64,000 nucleotides of DNA from Acinetobacter proteolyticus (GCF_000367945.1 NZ_KB849179.1:1082935-1146934); one strand, 5' to 3'. Counted from the stretch's first letter, positions 8,482-17,912 are shown. A program made the numbers and translations. The notes: generated by a model not told the origin, from the letters alone.

Positions 8482-8510
8482 AAAAAAGGGCAAATTCATT
8501 GCCCTTTTTT
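8482..8510. terminator. Bidirectional terminator
   Basis: AAAAAAGGGCAA / TTGCCCTTTTTT, 12-bp perfect arms with a 5-nt loop, between the convergent CBS and aminotransferase genes. Confidence 0.92.
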
Positions 8511-8526
8511 ATTAGGTATTGATTAA

Positions 8527-9741
8527 TTAAGCTTTGAGGAAGTTTTGAATGGCAGGCACAAGACGTTTTAACAATTCATCTGCTTGTGCTTGTGTCATAT
8601 TTAGCGGCGGTAATAAACGAACCACTGAACCTGCAGTAACATTGACAATCAAGTGATATTCATCACGTGCGATTGCAACCAGCTCAGCACAGTCTTTTGG
8701 TAATTGAATACCGATCATCATGCCAAAACCGCGTACTTGCACATTGTAATCAGTCAATTGCGCGCTTAATTGATCAACAATATAAGCACCGACTACTGCA
8801 GCATTTTCAACTGCCTTCTCTTTCTCAAGTGTATCCAATACAGTATAAACTACACGCGAACCTAAGACCGTTCCGCCATAGGTCGAACCATGACTGCCCG
8901 CACCAAGTAAACCAACGGCTTTGCCTTGCGTCATCACAGCGCCAATAGGGAAACCATTCCCCAGACCTTTGGCCGTGGTCATCACATCAGGAACAATATT
9001 GGTATGTTGATAAGCAAAATATTTACCTGTACGACCATTCCCTGTTTGAATTTCATCCAGCATCATCAACCAGTTATGTTGATTACATAAAGCGCGAACA
9101 TCATCCAGATAACTAAAACCTTGCGGCGCTGTATTCACACCACCTTCACCTTGAATTGGTTCAATCAGAATCGCAACAATTTCTGGATGGTTGATGGCTG
9201 CTTCTTGAATTGCTTCAACGTCACCAAATGGTACGCGAATAAAACCTTCAACCAATGGTGCAAAACCTTCCTGAACTTTTTTATTACCTGTTGCAGATAA
9301 GGTTGCCAAAGTACGACCATGGAATGATTGTTCAGCTACTAAAATTTTAGGATTGGCAATGCCTTGTTGAGCTCCAAACTTTCGTGCAATTTTGATGGCA
9401 CCTTCATTTGATTCCGCACCGCTATTAGAAAAGAAAATTTCTTGCATGCCTGAAACTTCAGCCAGTTTTTGTGCTGCCGCCGTTTGCCAAGGAATTTCAA
9501 ATAAATTACTGGTATGTACCAATGTCGCAGCCTGTTCAGCAATCGCCTCAGCAATCACAGGATGTGCATGGCCTAGGCCACATACCGCAATCCCTGTAAG
9601 CGCATCTAAATATTCTGTGCCATCTGCCGTATATAAATACGCCCCTCGTCCTCGTACAAAGCTGATCGCTTGACGGCCATAGGTCGCCATAAGATGTGAT
9701 GGTTGATCAGGTTGCACAGGAGCAAGAGTGATATTAGTCAT
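8527..9741 (-). CDS. argD: Acetylornithine/succinylornithine aminotransferase family (ArgD)
   Basis: A 404-aa class III PLP-dependent aminotransferase. Motifs: LDALTGIAVCGLGHAHP (N-terminal family block), NSGAE (106-110, phosphate binding), SFHGRT (139-144), LDEIQTGNGRTG with the PLP-ring aspartate D229, and TTAKGLGNGFPIGA with the Schiff-base lysine K258. The GNGRTG signature and length fit ArgD, which makes N-acetylornithine in arginine synthesis; related ornithine or 4-aminobutyrate enzymes are less likely. It has its own terminator and no linked arg genes. Confidence 0.85.
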   Translation of the reverse strand: MTNITLAPVQPDQPSHLMATYGRQAISFVRGRGAYLYTADGTEYLDALTGIAVCGLGHAHPVIAEAIAEQAATLVHTSNLFEIPWQTAAAQKLAEVSGMQEIFFSNSGAESNEGAIKIARKFGAQQGIANPKILVAEQSFHGRTLATLSATGNKKVQEGFAPLVEGFIRVPFGDVEAIQEAAINHPEIVAILIEPIQGEGGVNTAPQGFSYLDDVRALCNQHNWLMMLDEIQTGNGRTGKYFAYQHTNIVPDVMTTAKGLGNGFPIGAVMTQGKAVGLLGAGSHGSTYGGTVLGSRVVYTVLDTLEKEKAVENAAVVGAYIVDQLSAQLTDYNVQVRGFGMMIGIQLPKDCAELVAIARDEYHLIVNVTAGSVVRLLPPLNMTQAQADELLKRLVPAIQNFLKA

Positions 9742-9904
9742 AACAAACTCAATCTATCATTAGTTGTGGTGAAAAAAGTTATATAAGCAAAAACTTGCGT
9801 AGATTGAAAGCCTAAAGTCACATTTATATAAGAAAAATCTTTTGCAATCCTCCGCCGCGCTTTTTTTTAGGTATAATGCAGGGAGATTAGTAGAGGATCT
9901 ATCT

Positions 9905-10246
9905 ATGACGGAACAAGCGCGTGATACAGTAGCGTTAATTCGTGATCAAATTGCGAAACACCCTGTTTTACTTTACATGAAAGGCACTCCACAATTCCCG
10001 CAATGTGGTTTTTCTGCTCGTGCAGTAGAAGCACTTAGCCAAATTGGTCGTCCATTTGCCTATGTAAATATTTTGGAAAATCAAGATATTCGTGCAACTT
10101 TACCACAAATTGCAAACTGGCCTACTTTCCCACAGTTATGGATCAATGGCGAGTTAATCGGTGGTAGCGATATCATGCTTGAAATGTTCCAAAATGGCGA
10201 ATTAAAGCCATTAGTTGAACAGTACAGCCCTGCTCCTGAAGCATAA
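9905..10246 (+). CDS. grxD: Monothiol glutaredoxin, Grx4 family
   Basis: A 113-aa protein from the ATG at 9905; the longer frame from a TTG at 9842 extends into the promoter. The hallmark CGFS motif is in PQFPQCGFSARAV (residue 32 on), with the family lysine in LYMKGTPQ and the glutathione-binding NWPTFPQLWINGELIGGSDI block. Monothiol Grx4 proteins carry a bridging 2Fe-2S cluster with glutathione and pass it to partners, rather than reducing disulfides. It is a single-gene unit with a terminator. Confidence 0.93.
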   Translation: MTEQARDTVALIRDQIAKHPVLLYMKGTPQFPQCGFSARAVEALSQIGRPFAYVNILENQDIRATLPQIANWPTFPQLWINGELIGGSDIMLEMFQNGELKPLVEQYSPAPEA

Positions 10247-10259
10247 GCTGTAAAGCAGA

Positions 10260-10285
10260 AAGCCAATCAATTGATTGGCTTTTTT
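10260..10285 (+). terminator. Terminator after grxD
   Basis: AAGCCAATCA / TGATTGGCTT stem followed by a T-run. It lies between convergent genes and could also act for the gene ending at 10298. Confidence 0.88.
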
Positions 10286-10297
10286 ATTGGAAAAGTT

Positions 10298-10621
10298 TTA
10301 GTTGGGACTAAAACCAACATAGCGGAACATCCCTTCTACCCCCAAATCAGCCTTATAAATATGTAAATCAGGATAATTTGCTTGGGTCACACTGGCAAAA
10401 ATATTCATGTTCGGATCTTCATGAATTTCATCGACAGATTGTGGTAAAACTTCTTCAAAACGATCTGCGATAAACTCAAAGCCCAAATCCATTGCCATGA
10501 ATACCGTATGCTCACACGGTTGAATATATTGCTCCTGATCCCAGTCGAGGACAGCATGCTGGCAATAAGGACATACAATGTTTTGGCTCGCATCGACAAT
10601 GTTGATGAGTTGATATGACAT
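10298..10621 (-). CDS. Small putative zinc-binding protein
   Basis: A 107-aa soluble protein with a CPYC pair (C17, C20) and a CEH group (C36, H38), which could form one zinc site in the N-terminal third. The rest is acidic and mixed alpha/beta (EEVLPQSVDEIHEDPNMN). I do not recognise a named family. It is divergent from the HD hydrolase gene. Confidence 0.65.
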   Translation of the reverse strand: MSYQLINIVDASQNIVCPYCQHAVLDWDQEQYIQPCEHTVFMAMDLGFEFIADRFEEVLPQSVDEIHEDPNMNIFASVTQANYPDLHIYKADLGVEGMFRYVGFSPN

Positions 10622-10700
10622 AATAATAAAGCGTTAAAAATTTCAGTTAGTTTAAAAGAATATGACGCGCTAATCTATCTTGCATAGGAGGATTCAGTTG

Positions 10701-11129
10701 ATGGCAACACTTGAACAAGCCATTGCATTCGCAGCAAAACAACATGAAGGCCAAGTTGATAAAGCCAATGCACCCTATATTTTACACCCGCTCAGAGTAA
10801 TGCTGAATGTACCCAGTATTGAACACAAAATCATTGCTGTTTTACATGATGTCTTGGAAGATACCAATACCAGTATCGAAGACTTACAAATGCTGGGATT
10901 TCAAGCACACATTATCGAGGCAATCCTCGCACTGACCAAACAACACGGTGAATCTCGAATACAGGCCGCGCAACGAACCGTACAAAACCCTTTAGCACGT
11001 GTTGTGAAATTGGCAGATATCACTGACAATATGGACTTGTCTCGAATTTCATCGCCAACAGTCAAAGATTTTGAGCGATTGAACGAATATAAACAGGTTA
11101 GAGATATTTTATTGGCCCAAAATGTTTAA
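10701..11129 (+). CDS. Small HD-domain hydrolase (SpoT/MESH1-like)
   Basis: A 142-aa protein. AGGAGG lies 9 nt before the ATG at 10701, so that start is preferred over an upstream TTG at 10680. The motifs AAKQHEGQVDKANAPYILHP, VLHDVLEDT and KLADITDNM are those of the (p)ppGpp-hydrolase HD domain: metal-binding His in the first, HD plus ED in the second, and the distal Asp in the third. Members remove pyrophosphate from ppGpp or act on NADPH or other nucleotides. No synthetase, TGS or ACT domain follows, so this is a small alarmone-hydrolase candidate; substrate unproven. Confidence 0.8.
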   Translation: MATLEQAIAFAAKQHEGQVDKANAPYILHPLRVMLNVPSIEHKIIAVLHDVLEDTNTSIEDLQMLGFQAHIIEAILALTKQHGESRIQAAQRTVQNPLARVVKLADITDNMDLSRISSPTVKDFERLNEYKQVRDILLAQNV

Positions 11130-11184
11130 TAATTACGATTGTATGAATTTTACTTGATGACAAGAAGCTGGAGTTTATAGCGTA

Positions 11185-12105
11185 ATGCTAACGGATTTAG
11201 ATGATTTTTATTGCTTTGCGCTCGTTGTAGAGCACGGTGGCTTTAGTGCCGCAGAACGTGCGACTGACATTCCTAAATCTAAACTCAGCCGCAGAGTTTA
11301 TAATCTTGAAGAACAATTGGGTGTACGTCTGATTCAACGTAGCTCGCGTCACTTTGCCGTTACAGACATCGGCATGGATGTCTACCGCCATGCGCAAGTG
11401 ATGATGAATGCCGCGCAAGCAGCGCACGATGTGGTCAATCATTTAAGCAGCCAACCCCGTGGTGTGATTAAAGTAAGTGTGCCTGTTGATATCGCACAAA
11501 ACCAGATGGCAAAAATCCTACCGGCCTTTTTGAAAAAATATCCTGAAGTTCGGGTTCAGATGATGATCAGCAACCGTCGTGTTGATGTCATTAACGAAGG
11601 AATTGATCTGGCTTTACGAGTGCGTTCTAAATTGGATGATGATCCGAACCTTGTATTACGCCAATTTGAAGCGATTGAACAACGTCTTTTTGCCAGTCAA
11701 GCCTATTTAAATGAATTTGGTCATCTTAACAGTCCAGAACAACTGGCCGAACACCGTATTATTAGTATGTCGGAAGAGCATCTGGATCAACAGTTCTTAC
11801 TTACGGGCCCAGATCAACAACAGAAAAAGATTAAAGTGAATCCTGTGATTATGGGATCAAATCTCCTGATGTTGGCAGAGTTAGCAACACAAAACTGCGG
11901 AATTGCGTTACTACCAGACAGTATTGCCCAAGATTTCGTTAAGTCAGGACAACTGGTAACTGTGTTACCTGAATGGACTGCACCACATGGTATTTTCCAT
12001 GCCGTTTATCCTTCACGTCGTGGTTTACTTCCTGCAGTACGAGTCTTCATTGATTATTTGGTCGAGCAACTGACCCAATGTTCAACTAGAAAAAAGCGCG
12101 ATTAA
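11185..12105 (+). CDS. LysR family transcriptional regulator
   Basis: A 306-aa LTTR. The winged HTH (residues 1-62) includes FALVVEHGGFSAAERATDIP and SKLSRRVYNLEEQLGVRLIQ. The periplasmic-binding-protein-like effector domain follows from about residue 92, with the usual GVIKVSVPVDIAQ start. It is not divergent from a neighbouring metabolic gene, so its target is unclear. The HD hydrolase gene ends 55 nt upstream in the same direction. The subgroup looks like the AaeR/DsdC-like 'CrgA' type, but I cannot assign it. Confidence 0.9.
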   Translation: MLTDLDDFYCFALVVEHGGFSAAERATDIPKSKLSRRVYNLEEQLGVRLIQRSSRHFAVTDIGMDVYRHAQVMMNAAQAAHDVVNHLSSQPRGVIKVSVPVDIAQNQMAKILPAFLKKYPEVRVQMMISNRRVDVINEGIDLALRVRSKLDDDPNLVLRQFEAIEQRLFASQAYLNEFGHLNSPEQLAEHRIISMSEEHLDQQFLLTGPDQQQKKIKVNPVIMGSNLLMLAELATQNCGIALLPDSIAQDFVKSGQLVTVLPEWTAPHGIFHAVYPSRRGLLPAVRVFIDYLVEQLTQCSTRKKRD

Positions 12106-12125
12106 CAAATCGCGCTTTTCTTTTT
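12091..12125. terminator. Bidirectional terminator between LysR gene and map
   Basis: AAAAGCGCGAT / ATCGCGCTTTT, 11-bp perfect arms with a 6-nt loop. Confidence 0.92.
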
Positions 12126-12132
12126 GAGTAGC

Positions 12133-12927
12133 TTAAACAGCAGGATAATGTCCTGTGCCATTTGGCCATGGCGTTAATAATTCAAAACCGTCATCTGTTA
12201 CAGCAACCATATGTTCCCATTGAGCGGATAGTGACTTATCTTGTGTCACTACAGTCCAGCCATCATTGAGTTCTTTCACATAGCGTTTGCCCGCATTCAC
12301 CATCGGTTCAATGGTAAACACCATGCCTTTTTTCAAGACCATGCCTTGACCTTTCTGGCCATAATGCAGGATATTCGGTTGCTCATGGTATATACGACCA
12401 ATACCATGTCCACAGTATTCACGGACGATGCTATAACCTTCACGATGCGCAACAGACTGAATCGCATGCCCAATATCACCTAGGGTTGCACCGGGTTTAA
12501 CGCTATGAATGCCAGCTAACATGGCTTCATAGGTTGTTTCCACCAGTTTCTTGGCTTCTGGATTGGGTTCACCCACAAAATACATCCGGCTGGTATCGCC
12601 AAAATAACCATCTTTAATGACAGCAACATCAATATTTAAAATATCACCCTCCTGCAAAATCTTTTTTGCAGAAGGAATCGCATGACAAACTTCTTCATTG
12701 ACTGAAATACAGGTGGTCTTGGTAAAACCATGATAGCCAACATTGGCAGGAATCACCTGCAATGTATTCACAATATAATCATTACAGATATCATCTAAAT
12801 ATTCAGTTGAAACACCTGGCTTGATATAAGCGCCAATCATTTCCAACACTTGTGCCGCTAAACGACCCGAGATTCTTAATTTCTCCAGATCTTGTTCAGT
12901 TTTAATGGTCACAGTAGAAGCTCTCAT
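12133..12927 (-). CDS. map: Methionine aminopeptidase, type I
   Basis: A 264-aa type I MetAP that removes the initiator methionine from nascent proteins. The pita-bread metal ligands are visible: D in INIDVAVIKDGYFGDTSRMY (two aspartates), H in EYCGHGIGRIYHEQPN, E in FTIEPMVN and E in SAQWEHMVAV. AAGGA precedes the ATG by about 9 nt. The gene is not next to rpsB/tsf or secY, so this may be one of two map copies in the genome. It is convergent with the LysR gene. Confidence 0.93.
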   Translation of the reverse strand: MRASTVTIKTEQDLEKLRISGRLAAQVLEMIGAYIKPGVSTEYLDDICNDYIVNTLQVIPANVGYHGFTKTTCISVNEEVCHAIPSAKKILQEGDILNIDVAVIKDGYFGDTSRMYFVGEPNPEAKKLVETTYEAMLAGIHSVKPGATLGDIGHAIQSVAHREGYSIVREYCGHGIGRIYHEQPNILHYGQKGQGMVLKKGMVFTIEPMVNAGKRYVKELNDGWTVVTQDKSLSAQWEHMVAVTDDGFELLTPWPNGTGHYPAV

Positions 12928-13286
12928 TCGAGATTTTCCTTATTCATCAATCAGATTAAAATCACATGCAGAAAAATTAATATGGGGACTGCATAAAGTA
13001 TTTCAATATTTGTACGCCTTCCCATTGAAATCTTCAATCTATTTAAGACTAAAAGACCATTTTATTTTTATATTTAAATTCGATTGACCTTATCTGGGAA
13101 AATTCACATCTTTCTGTATTTTCCGAGTTTTGGAAAGCTTTTCAACATATTAGCTTTACCATTACTAATTATATGATTTTAATCATTTCTTTTTAGTCAA
13201 AAATCAACCAAATTTCACATAAATTAGTTTCAAAAGAACGCATTTTTGTTCTAAAATTCGCACTTTTATTTTATGCCTCCCTCTTT
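12928..13286. other. Divergent promoter region of map and brnQ
   Basis: 359 bp, AT-rich, with no supported gene. It must contain both promoters. I see no clear consensus pair, operator or riboswitch-like stem. Confidence 0.4.
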
Positions 13287-14588
13287 ATGAATCAACTTCG
13301 TACAGGAGATATCATTGCTTTAGGTTTTATGACCTTCGCGTTATTTATTGGCGCAGGCAATATTATCTTTCCTCCAATCGTTGCTCAGCAGGCTGGTGAA
13401 CATGTTTGGCTTGCTGCTTTCGGTTTCTTAATTACCGCTGTTGGTTTGCCTGTAATTACGATTATGGCCTTATCTCGTATGAAAGGCTCAATCGAGATCA
13501 TCAGTTCTCCGCTCGGGCGTTTCTTTAGCCTATTGTTGACGATTGTCTGCTACTTATCTGTAGGTCCACTGTTTGCAACGCCACGTACCGCAACCGTTTC
13601 TTATGAAATTGGCTTTGCACCCTACTTTGGTACATCTGGCAGCAGTCTGTTTATCTATAGTGTGGTTTATTTTGCTTTTGTGACTGCAGTGTCACTGTAT
13701 CCAAACAAACTACTCGATACTGTTGGTCATGTATTGGCACCTTTGAAAATTATTGCCTTGGCAATCTTAGGTATCGCCGCATTTTCTATTCCAACAGGTC
13801 TAATCTCAGCTCCTGTTAATCACTATATTGCAAGTCCAGTTTCTGAAGGCTTTGTAAGCGGTTATTTGACCATGGACACCTTGGGCGCTTTGGTATTCGG
13901 TATTGTGATTATTCAAGCGATTCAATCACGTGGTGTGACTGATGCTAAATTAATTACCAAATATGCCATTATCGCAAGCTTGATTGCGGGTGTTGGACTG
14001 ACGCTTGTTTATATCAGTTTATTCAAACTTGGCTTAGGTAGTCATGAAGTTGCGCCGAATGCAGCCAATGGTGCAATCATTCTGCATGCTTATGTACAAC
14101 ACGCCTTTGGTGATTACGGATCTTATTTCTTAACGATCTTAATTTTCCTTGCTTGTATGGTGACCGCAATCGGCCTTACCTGTGCATGTGCTGAATATTT
14201 TACCGAATTGACAGGCTTGTCTTATAAATTGCTTGTTTTTATCCTGACTGGCTTTTCATTGTTGATTTCCAATTTAGGTTTAACCAAGCTGATTGCAGTA
14301 TCAGTTCCTGTACTCAGTGCAATTTATCCTCCTGCAATTGTTGTGATTATGCTGAGCTTTTTCTGGAAGCGTTGGAACAATCCTTCTATCGTGGTTGGCT
14401 CTGTGACTGCGGTTGCTTTCCTATTCGGTATTATTGAAGCGATTAAAGCAGCTGGCTTTACTGAACTATTACCAACATTCATTCAGCATTTACCCTTGAA
14501 CGAACAGAACCTTGCATGGTTACTTCCATCGCTCATCGTTCTCGTTTTTGCCATTTTGGTTGATCGAGTGACAGCATCTAAAGATTAA
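13287..14588 (+). CDS. brnQ: Branched-chain amino acid transport carrier BrnQ
   Basis: A 433-aa polytopic inner-membrane protein with about 12 hydrophobic helices. The N-terminus IIALGFMTFALFIGAGNIIF plus PPIVAQQAG is the LIVCS family signature. BrnQ imports Leu, Ile and Val with Na+ or H+. The C-terminus ends in a short cytoplasmic tail (VDRVTASKD). It is a single-gene unit divergent from map. Confidence 0.93.
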   Translation: MNQLRTGDIIALGFMTFALFIGAGNIIFPPIVAQQAGEHVWLAAFGFLITAVGLPVITIMALSRMKGSIEIISSPLGRFFSLLLTIVCYLSVGPLFATPRTATVSYEIGFAPYFGTSGSSLFIYSVVYFAFVTAVSLYPNKLLDTVGHVLAPLKIIALAILGIAAFSIPTGLISAPVNHYIASPVSEGFVSGYLTMDTLGALVFGIVIIQAIQSRGVTDAKLITKYAIIASLIAGVGLTLVYISLFKLGLGSHEVAPNAANGAIILHAYVQHAFGDYGSYFLTILIFLACMVTAIGLTCACAEYFTELTGLSYKLLVFILTGFSLLISNLGLTKLIAVSVPVLSAIYPPAIVVIMLSFFWKRWNNPSIVVGSVTAVAFLFGIIEAIKAAGFTELLPTFIQHLPLNEQNLAWLLPSLIVLVFAILVDRVTASKD

Positions 14589-14990
14589 AATGATTTGTCG
14601 TTAAAATGATGTTTTACCCAAACATGATTTTAGATATACAGAAAATGTTCTTTTATCCAACGTTCATTTTTTGTTTACGACAAATCTTTCTTTTCTTAGA
14701 AATGCCCACAATAGCTTTTACTTCTTCATTTCCCTTAAAACCTACTATTTCAACAAAATATCTTGACGGCTAGTTTTTTCAAAATGTAAAAATAATGACT
14801 AATATTTAACTAAAAAATAGTATAAATTAATATAAAAAATACTTAAAAGTTATATAAATCAATACATTCATAAATTTATTTTCAAAATACCCCCTTTTGC
14901 TATTGAAATGCTCAGAAAATAGCAGTACAACTTAAAAAACAATTCAGACAAAAACACATGGTTTTGTCGTCACAACAAGGAGGGATGGAG
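14589..14990 (+). other. AT-rich intergenic stretch after brnQ
   Basis: About 400 bp with no supported gene. GATTTGTCGT (14592-14601) and ACGACAAATC (14677-14686) form a 10-bp inverted repeat separated by 75 nt, right after the brnQ stop. The rest is very AT-rich and holds the promoter of the next gene. Confidence 0.4.
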
Positions 14991-15251
14991 ATGTTATCAA
15001 TACATTTCAACAAGCAAGTCTTCATTAACGCTCTGAAGGCGAATGATTCGATCTTATATGCAACAACAACGCTTGCCTTAATGGTTACGTTGTTATTTCA
15101 AGGCACGATTAAAGGTAATTTAAAACCCGAATATTTTGCTTATGCATTGGTTGTATCTCTGGCCTTTTGTATGTGGGCGATCGTCGATCGAAAGTTTCGA
15201 CAGTTAAGTGCAGCGCGTCAAAAAAATTCTTTAGGAAAAATGGATGAGTGA
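14991..15251 (+). CDS. Small two-helix membrane protein, unknown
   Basis: An 86-aa protein. I choose the ATG at 14991 because AAGGAGGG (14977-14984) is 6-7 nt before it; ATGs at 14958 and 14985 are in frame but badly placed. Two transmembrane helices are seen (TTTLALMVTLLFQG; FAYALVVSLAFCMWAIV), with a basic cytoplasmic tail. No family recognised. It is convergent with the next gene, only 12 nt apart. Confidence 0.65.
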   Translation: MLSIHFNKQVFINALKANDSILYATTTLALMVTLLFQGTIKGNLKPEYFAYALVVSLAFCMWAIVDRKFRQLSAARQKNSLGKMDE

Positions 15252-15263
15252 TCATCCATTTTT

Positions 15264-15719
15264 TTAATGCATAAACTGAACAATCGTTCCGACGACTAAA
15301 ATACCTGTGGCACCCAACTCAACAATAATTAAACTTAACATCATCAATGTCATACACCAAGCTGGTAATGTCCATCTCCCCACTTGATGCGGTTGTTTGA
15401 ATTGATTGGTTGTATCTTTTAATAACCCATGCAAAATATAAATTAAAATCGACATCGCAAAAAAGAATAAATTTGCCACTACGCAAAACAAGGCCCAAGC
15501 ATCAGACAGAACCGTAAAGAAACTCAATGCTGCTAAAATTAAACTGGCAGCAGCATAAAGCAAGCTACTACGATGAGCAATATCCACATAATAATGTGCT
15601 CGAGCTAGCTCCGAATGTCTAATTTGATAGTATTTCCAAACCCCAGTGAGCATCCCCACCCATAAAAAAATCCCACCAAATACAATCGCAAGCTGTGTTG
15701 CTGTATTTAAAACCAACAT
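15264..15719 (-). CDS. Four-helix membrane protein, unknown
   Basis: A 151-aa hydrophobic protein with four predicted membrane helices (about residues 8-27, 50-70, 78-96 and 122-145). There are no catalytic-looking motifs. I do not recognise it. A short convergent spacer with GGATGATCATCC near 15241-15258 may act as a terminator for both genes. It is divergent from the alpha/beta hydrolase gene. Confidence 0.65.
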   Translation of the reverse strand: MLVLNTATQLAIVFGGIFLWVGMLTGVWKYYQIRHSELARAHYYVDIAHRSSLLYAAASLILAALSFFTVLSDAWALFCVVANLFFFAMSILIYILHGLLKDTTNQFKQPHQVGRWTLPAWCMTLMMLSLIIVELGATGILVVGTIVQFMH

Positions 15720-15772
15720 ATATATCCCCGAAATTGATTTGCTCCTTTTGTGCGCCTATATTACATAAAATT

Positions 15773-15786
15773 TGACTTTTAAGTCA
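15773..15786. promoter_or_regulatory. Palindrome in a divergent promoter region
   Basis: TGACTT-TT-AAGTCA is a perfect 6+6 palindrome between the divergent membrane-protein and hydrolase genes, a plausible operator for a dimeric regulator. No regulator gene is adjacent. Confidence 0.35.
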
Positions 15787-15855
15787 TTTTTTAAACGAGT
15801 TTCTTTTTAGAACTTGTGTAAAGTAGAACTATGCATATACAAGAGTGTCTTTCAA

Positions 15856-16713
15856 ATGAATCGCTATGAATCTTTTTGGATGAGTTGCAAAGATGATTAT
15901 CAACTTGCCGCTCAGTTCTACCCTGCGCATGGACAAAGCAAGCCATATCCGATTCTGATTTGTCCTGCAACAGGTATTACTAAAAATTTCTATCATGCTT
16001 TCGCAGATTGGCTCAGCCAGCAAGGTTATAATGTTTTAAGCTTTGATTTCAGAGGGATTGGTGAGTCATTACATGGTCCATTGAAAGACTCGACTGCCAG
16101 TATAAATGACTGGGGAATTTATGATATCCCAGCCGCAATTGAGACATTATTAGATCGAACTCAAGCTGAAAAAGTGATTATTGTTGGGCATAGTGCTGGT
16201 GGGCAATTACTTGGGATTACTTCAAACTATAACAAAGTTGCTAAGGTTTTAGCGATTGCTGGCTCAACAGGACATGTCAAAGGCTTGAAAGGTAAAACTA
16301 AAATTCTTGCGCCTGTGATGTTTAACATTATTTTCCCTGTTTCTAGCTTTTTGAAAGGTTATGGCGCAACGCAATTTATTGGCATGGGAGAAAATCTACC
16401 TAAAAATGTTGCAAAACAATGGGCTGAGTTTTGCAGTAAACCTGGCTATGTCATGAATGCGATTGGCAAAACTATTTTTGAAGATTATCACCAAGAAATT
16501 CAATGCCCAATCACATCGTTCTGCGCCAGTGATGATGAAATTGCTACGCAGACAAATGTCAAAGATCTACTACGTTTATACCCGAATGCGCCAACCAAAT
16601 TGATTGAGCTTAACCCTCAACAACACGGCTACAAGCAAATTGGGCACATGCTGATGTTTAAAAAATCGCATCAGAAACTATGGCCACTGATGGAAAATGA
16701 ACTCCGCATCTAA
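15856..16713 (+). CDS. Alpha/beta hydrolase
   Basis: A 285-aa protein from the ATG at 15856; the frame opens earlier at a TTG (15814). The oxyanion-hole region PILICPATGITKNFYHAFAD is followed by LSFDFRGIGESLHG and the nucleophile elbow GHSAGG (serine near residue 116). A late aspartate in FCASDDEIAT and a late histidine in QIGHMLMF complete a plausible triad. It is an esterase or lipase-like enzyme of the serine aminopeptidase-type group, with no signal peptide, so it is cytoplasmic. The substrate is unknown. It has its own terminator. Confidence 0.85.
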   Translation: MNRYESFWMSCKDDYQLAAQFYPAHGQSKPYPILICPATGITKNFYHAFADWLSQQGYNVLSFDFRGIGESLHGPLKDSTASINDWGIYDIPAAIETLLDRTQAEKVIIVGHSAGGQLLGITSNYNKVAKVLAIAGSTGHVKGLKGKTKILAPVMFNIIFPVSSFLKGYGATQFIGMGENLPKNVAKQWAEFCSKPGYVMNAIGKTIFEDYHQEIQCPITSFCASDDEIATQTNVKDLLRLYPNAPTKLIELNPQQHGYKQIGHMLMFKKSHQKLWPLMENELRI

Positions 16714-16744
16714 ATCAAATGATCTCTTTCTAGCTTTGCACTTT

Positions 16745-16786
16745 ACGCATCTAAACCTGTAATCCTGTTTAGATGCGTCTTTTTTT
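16745..16786 (+). terminator. Terminator after the alpha/beta hydrolase gene
   Basis: ACGCATCTAAAC / GTTTAGATGCGT, 12-bp perfect arms and a 10-nt loop, followed by CTTTTTTT. Confidence 0.92.
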
Positions 16787-17406
16787 CTCAAATCAAAGGT
16801 CCTTCTCGCATTTTATTTTCTCTCTCATTACATCATTGCAGCTATTACAATGACTTCTTGAGCGATTTAAAAATTAATTCTGGTGTCCTAACAACGAGAA
16901 ATGATTAAATTTCGTCGGAAAATGTGATAAAGAATGTATTTATTCAACTTTTTTTGATTTTTTTATGTGCTATATTTTAACCAACTGATCAAGACAAATA
17001 TTTGTATTCGCTATTTTTTTAAGCTTTATTTATTTTATAAATATATTGATTTCGTATATTTATGACATTTTAGACAGAAATTATTATAAAAATGTCACGT
17101 CAAAAATCGTATTTTTTTTCTACAATAGGACTATTCTACAAATTAGCATTGATACAAAGCTGTAGAACAACCTTAAGGGAAAGACGACTGGATAGTACAT
17201 CATTAATAGCTGATTTATGTGAATTTTATGATGACTTATTCATTCAGAATAAAGATAATTTCACCGTTATCTTTGGACAGATTTGTTAAAAAATGGAATG
17301 CTAAAAAAATCAGGAAAGGGATTTTTTTAACAGGCAAATTATAGACATTTCATGGAATCTAGGAACTGCTCGAAGTAGTTTCTTGTGCAAGTATAGGAAA
17401 TAAGTG
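16787..17406 (+). other. 620-bp AT-rich region before the MarR gene
   Basis: No gene is firmly supported. A 65-codon plus-strand frame (17092-17289) has no Shine-Dalgarno sequence and no recognisable protein character. The region probably holds the promoter of the MarR gene, perhaps with autoregulatory sites, but no clear palindrome was seen. Confidence 0.4.
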
Positions 17407-17871
17407 ATGCCAAAAAAATATGCGCGTTTTTTACCTACAGCCGATTCATTTAACCTGGAAGACTTCCCTTTTTACTGGATTTCTCAAGTAAATGCTCAAT
17501 ACGTTCAAAATATTGATAACGTACTCAAAAAATATGGTCTAGACAATTCTCGCCGCCGCATTTTAATCGCACTGCATGTCAAACCTCATGCAAGTGTGTC
17601 TGAGTTATCAGACATGGTTATTTCCAAAATGTCGACCACAACCAAAATCGTTTATCGTCTAAAAGATGAAGGTTATATCGATACTTATTCGTGTAAAGAA
17701 GATGGTCGTATCACTCGCGTCTATCTAACAGACAAAGGTCAGGAAATGATTACTAAAATCAATGATCTAACCTCTGTTATTTTGGAACAATCCTTTGATG
17801 GTTTAACACCGCTGCAAATTGAAAAAACCATGGAAATTTTACGCCATATGTTTAAAAATCTCGCACGCTAA
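17407..17871 (+). CDS. MarR family transcriptional regulator
   Basis: A 154-aa winged-helix repressor. The ATG at 17407 is one codon after a GTG. Recognition region: VSELSDMVISKMSTTTKIVY and RLKDEGYIDTYSCKEDGRIT, the latter including the beta-wing D-x-R. Terminal helices (residues 5-30 and 115-150) form the dimer. The N-terminus (MPKKYARFLPTADSFNLEDF) is longer than the family minimum. The ligand and targets are unknown, as no efflux or degradation genes are adjacent. Confidence 0.9.
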   Translation: MPKKYARFLPTADSFNLEDFPFYWISQVNAQYVQNIDNVLKKYGLDNSRRRILIALHVKPHASVSELSDMVISKMSTTTKIVYRLKDEGYIDTYSCKEDGRITRVYLTDKGQEMITKINDLTSVILEQSFDGLTPLQIEKTMEILRHMFKNLAR

Positions 17872-17883
17872 GCAACTGATTTT

Positions 17884-17912
17884 AAAAAGGCTTCCAACAG
17901 GAAGCCTTTTTT
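17884..17912. terminator. Terminator between MarR and SRAP genes
   Basis: AAAAAGGCTTCC-AACA-GGAAGCCTTTTTT lies between the convergent genes; it works in both directions. Confidence 0.92.

Noticed and set aside
17092..17289. 65-codon plus-strand frame before the MarR gene
   Set aside because: No ribosome site, very AT-rich surroundings and no recognisable protein pattern; probably chance.
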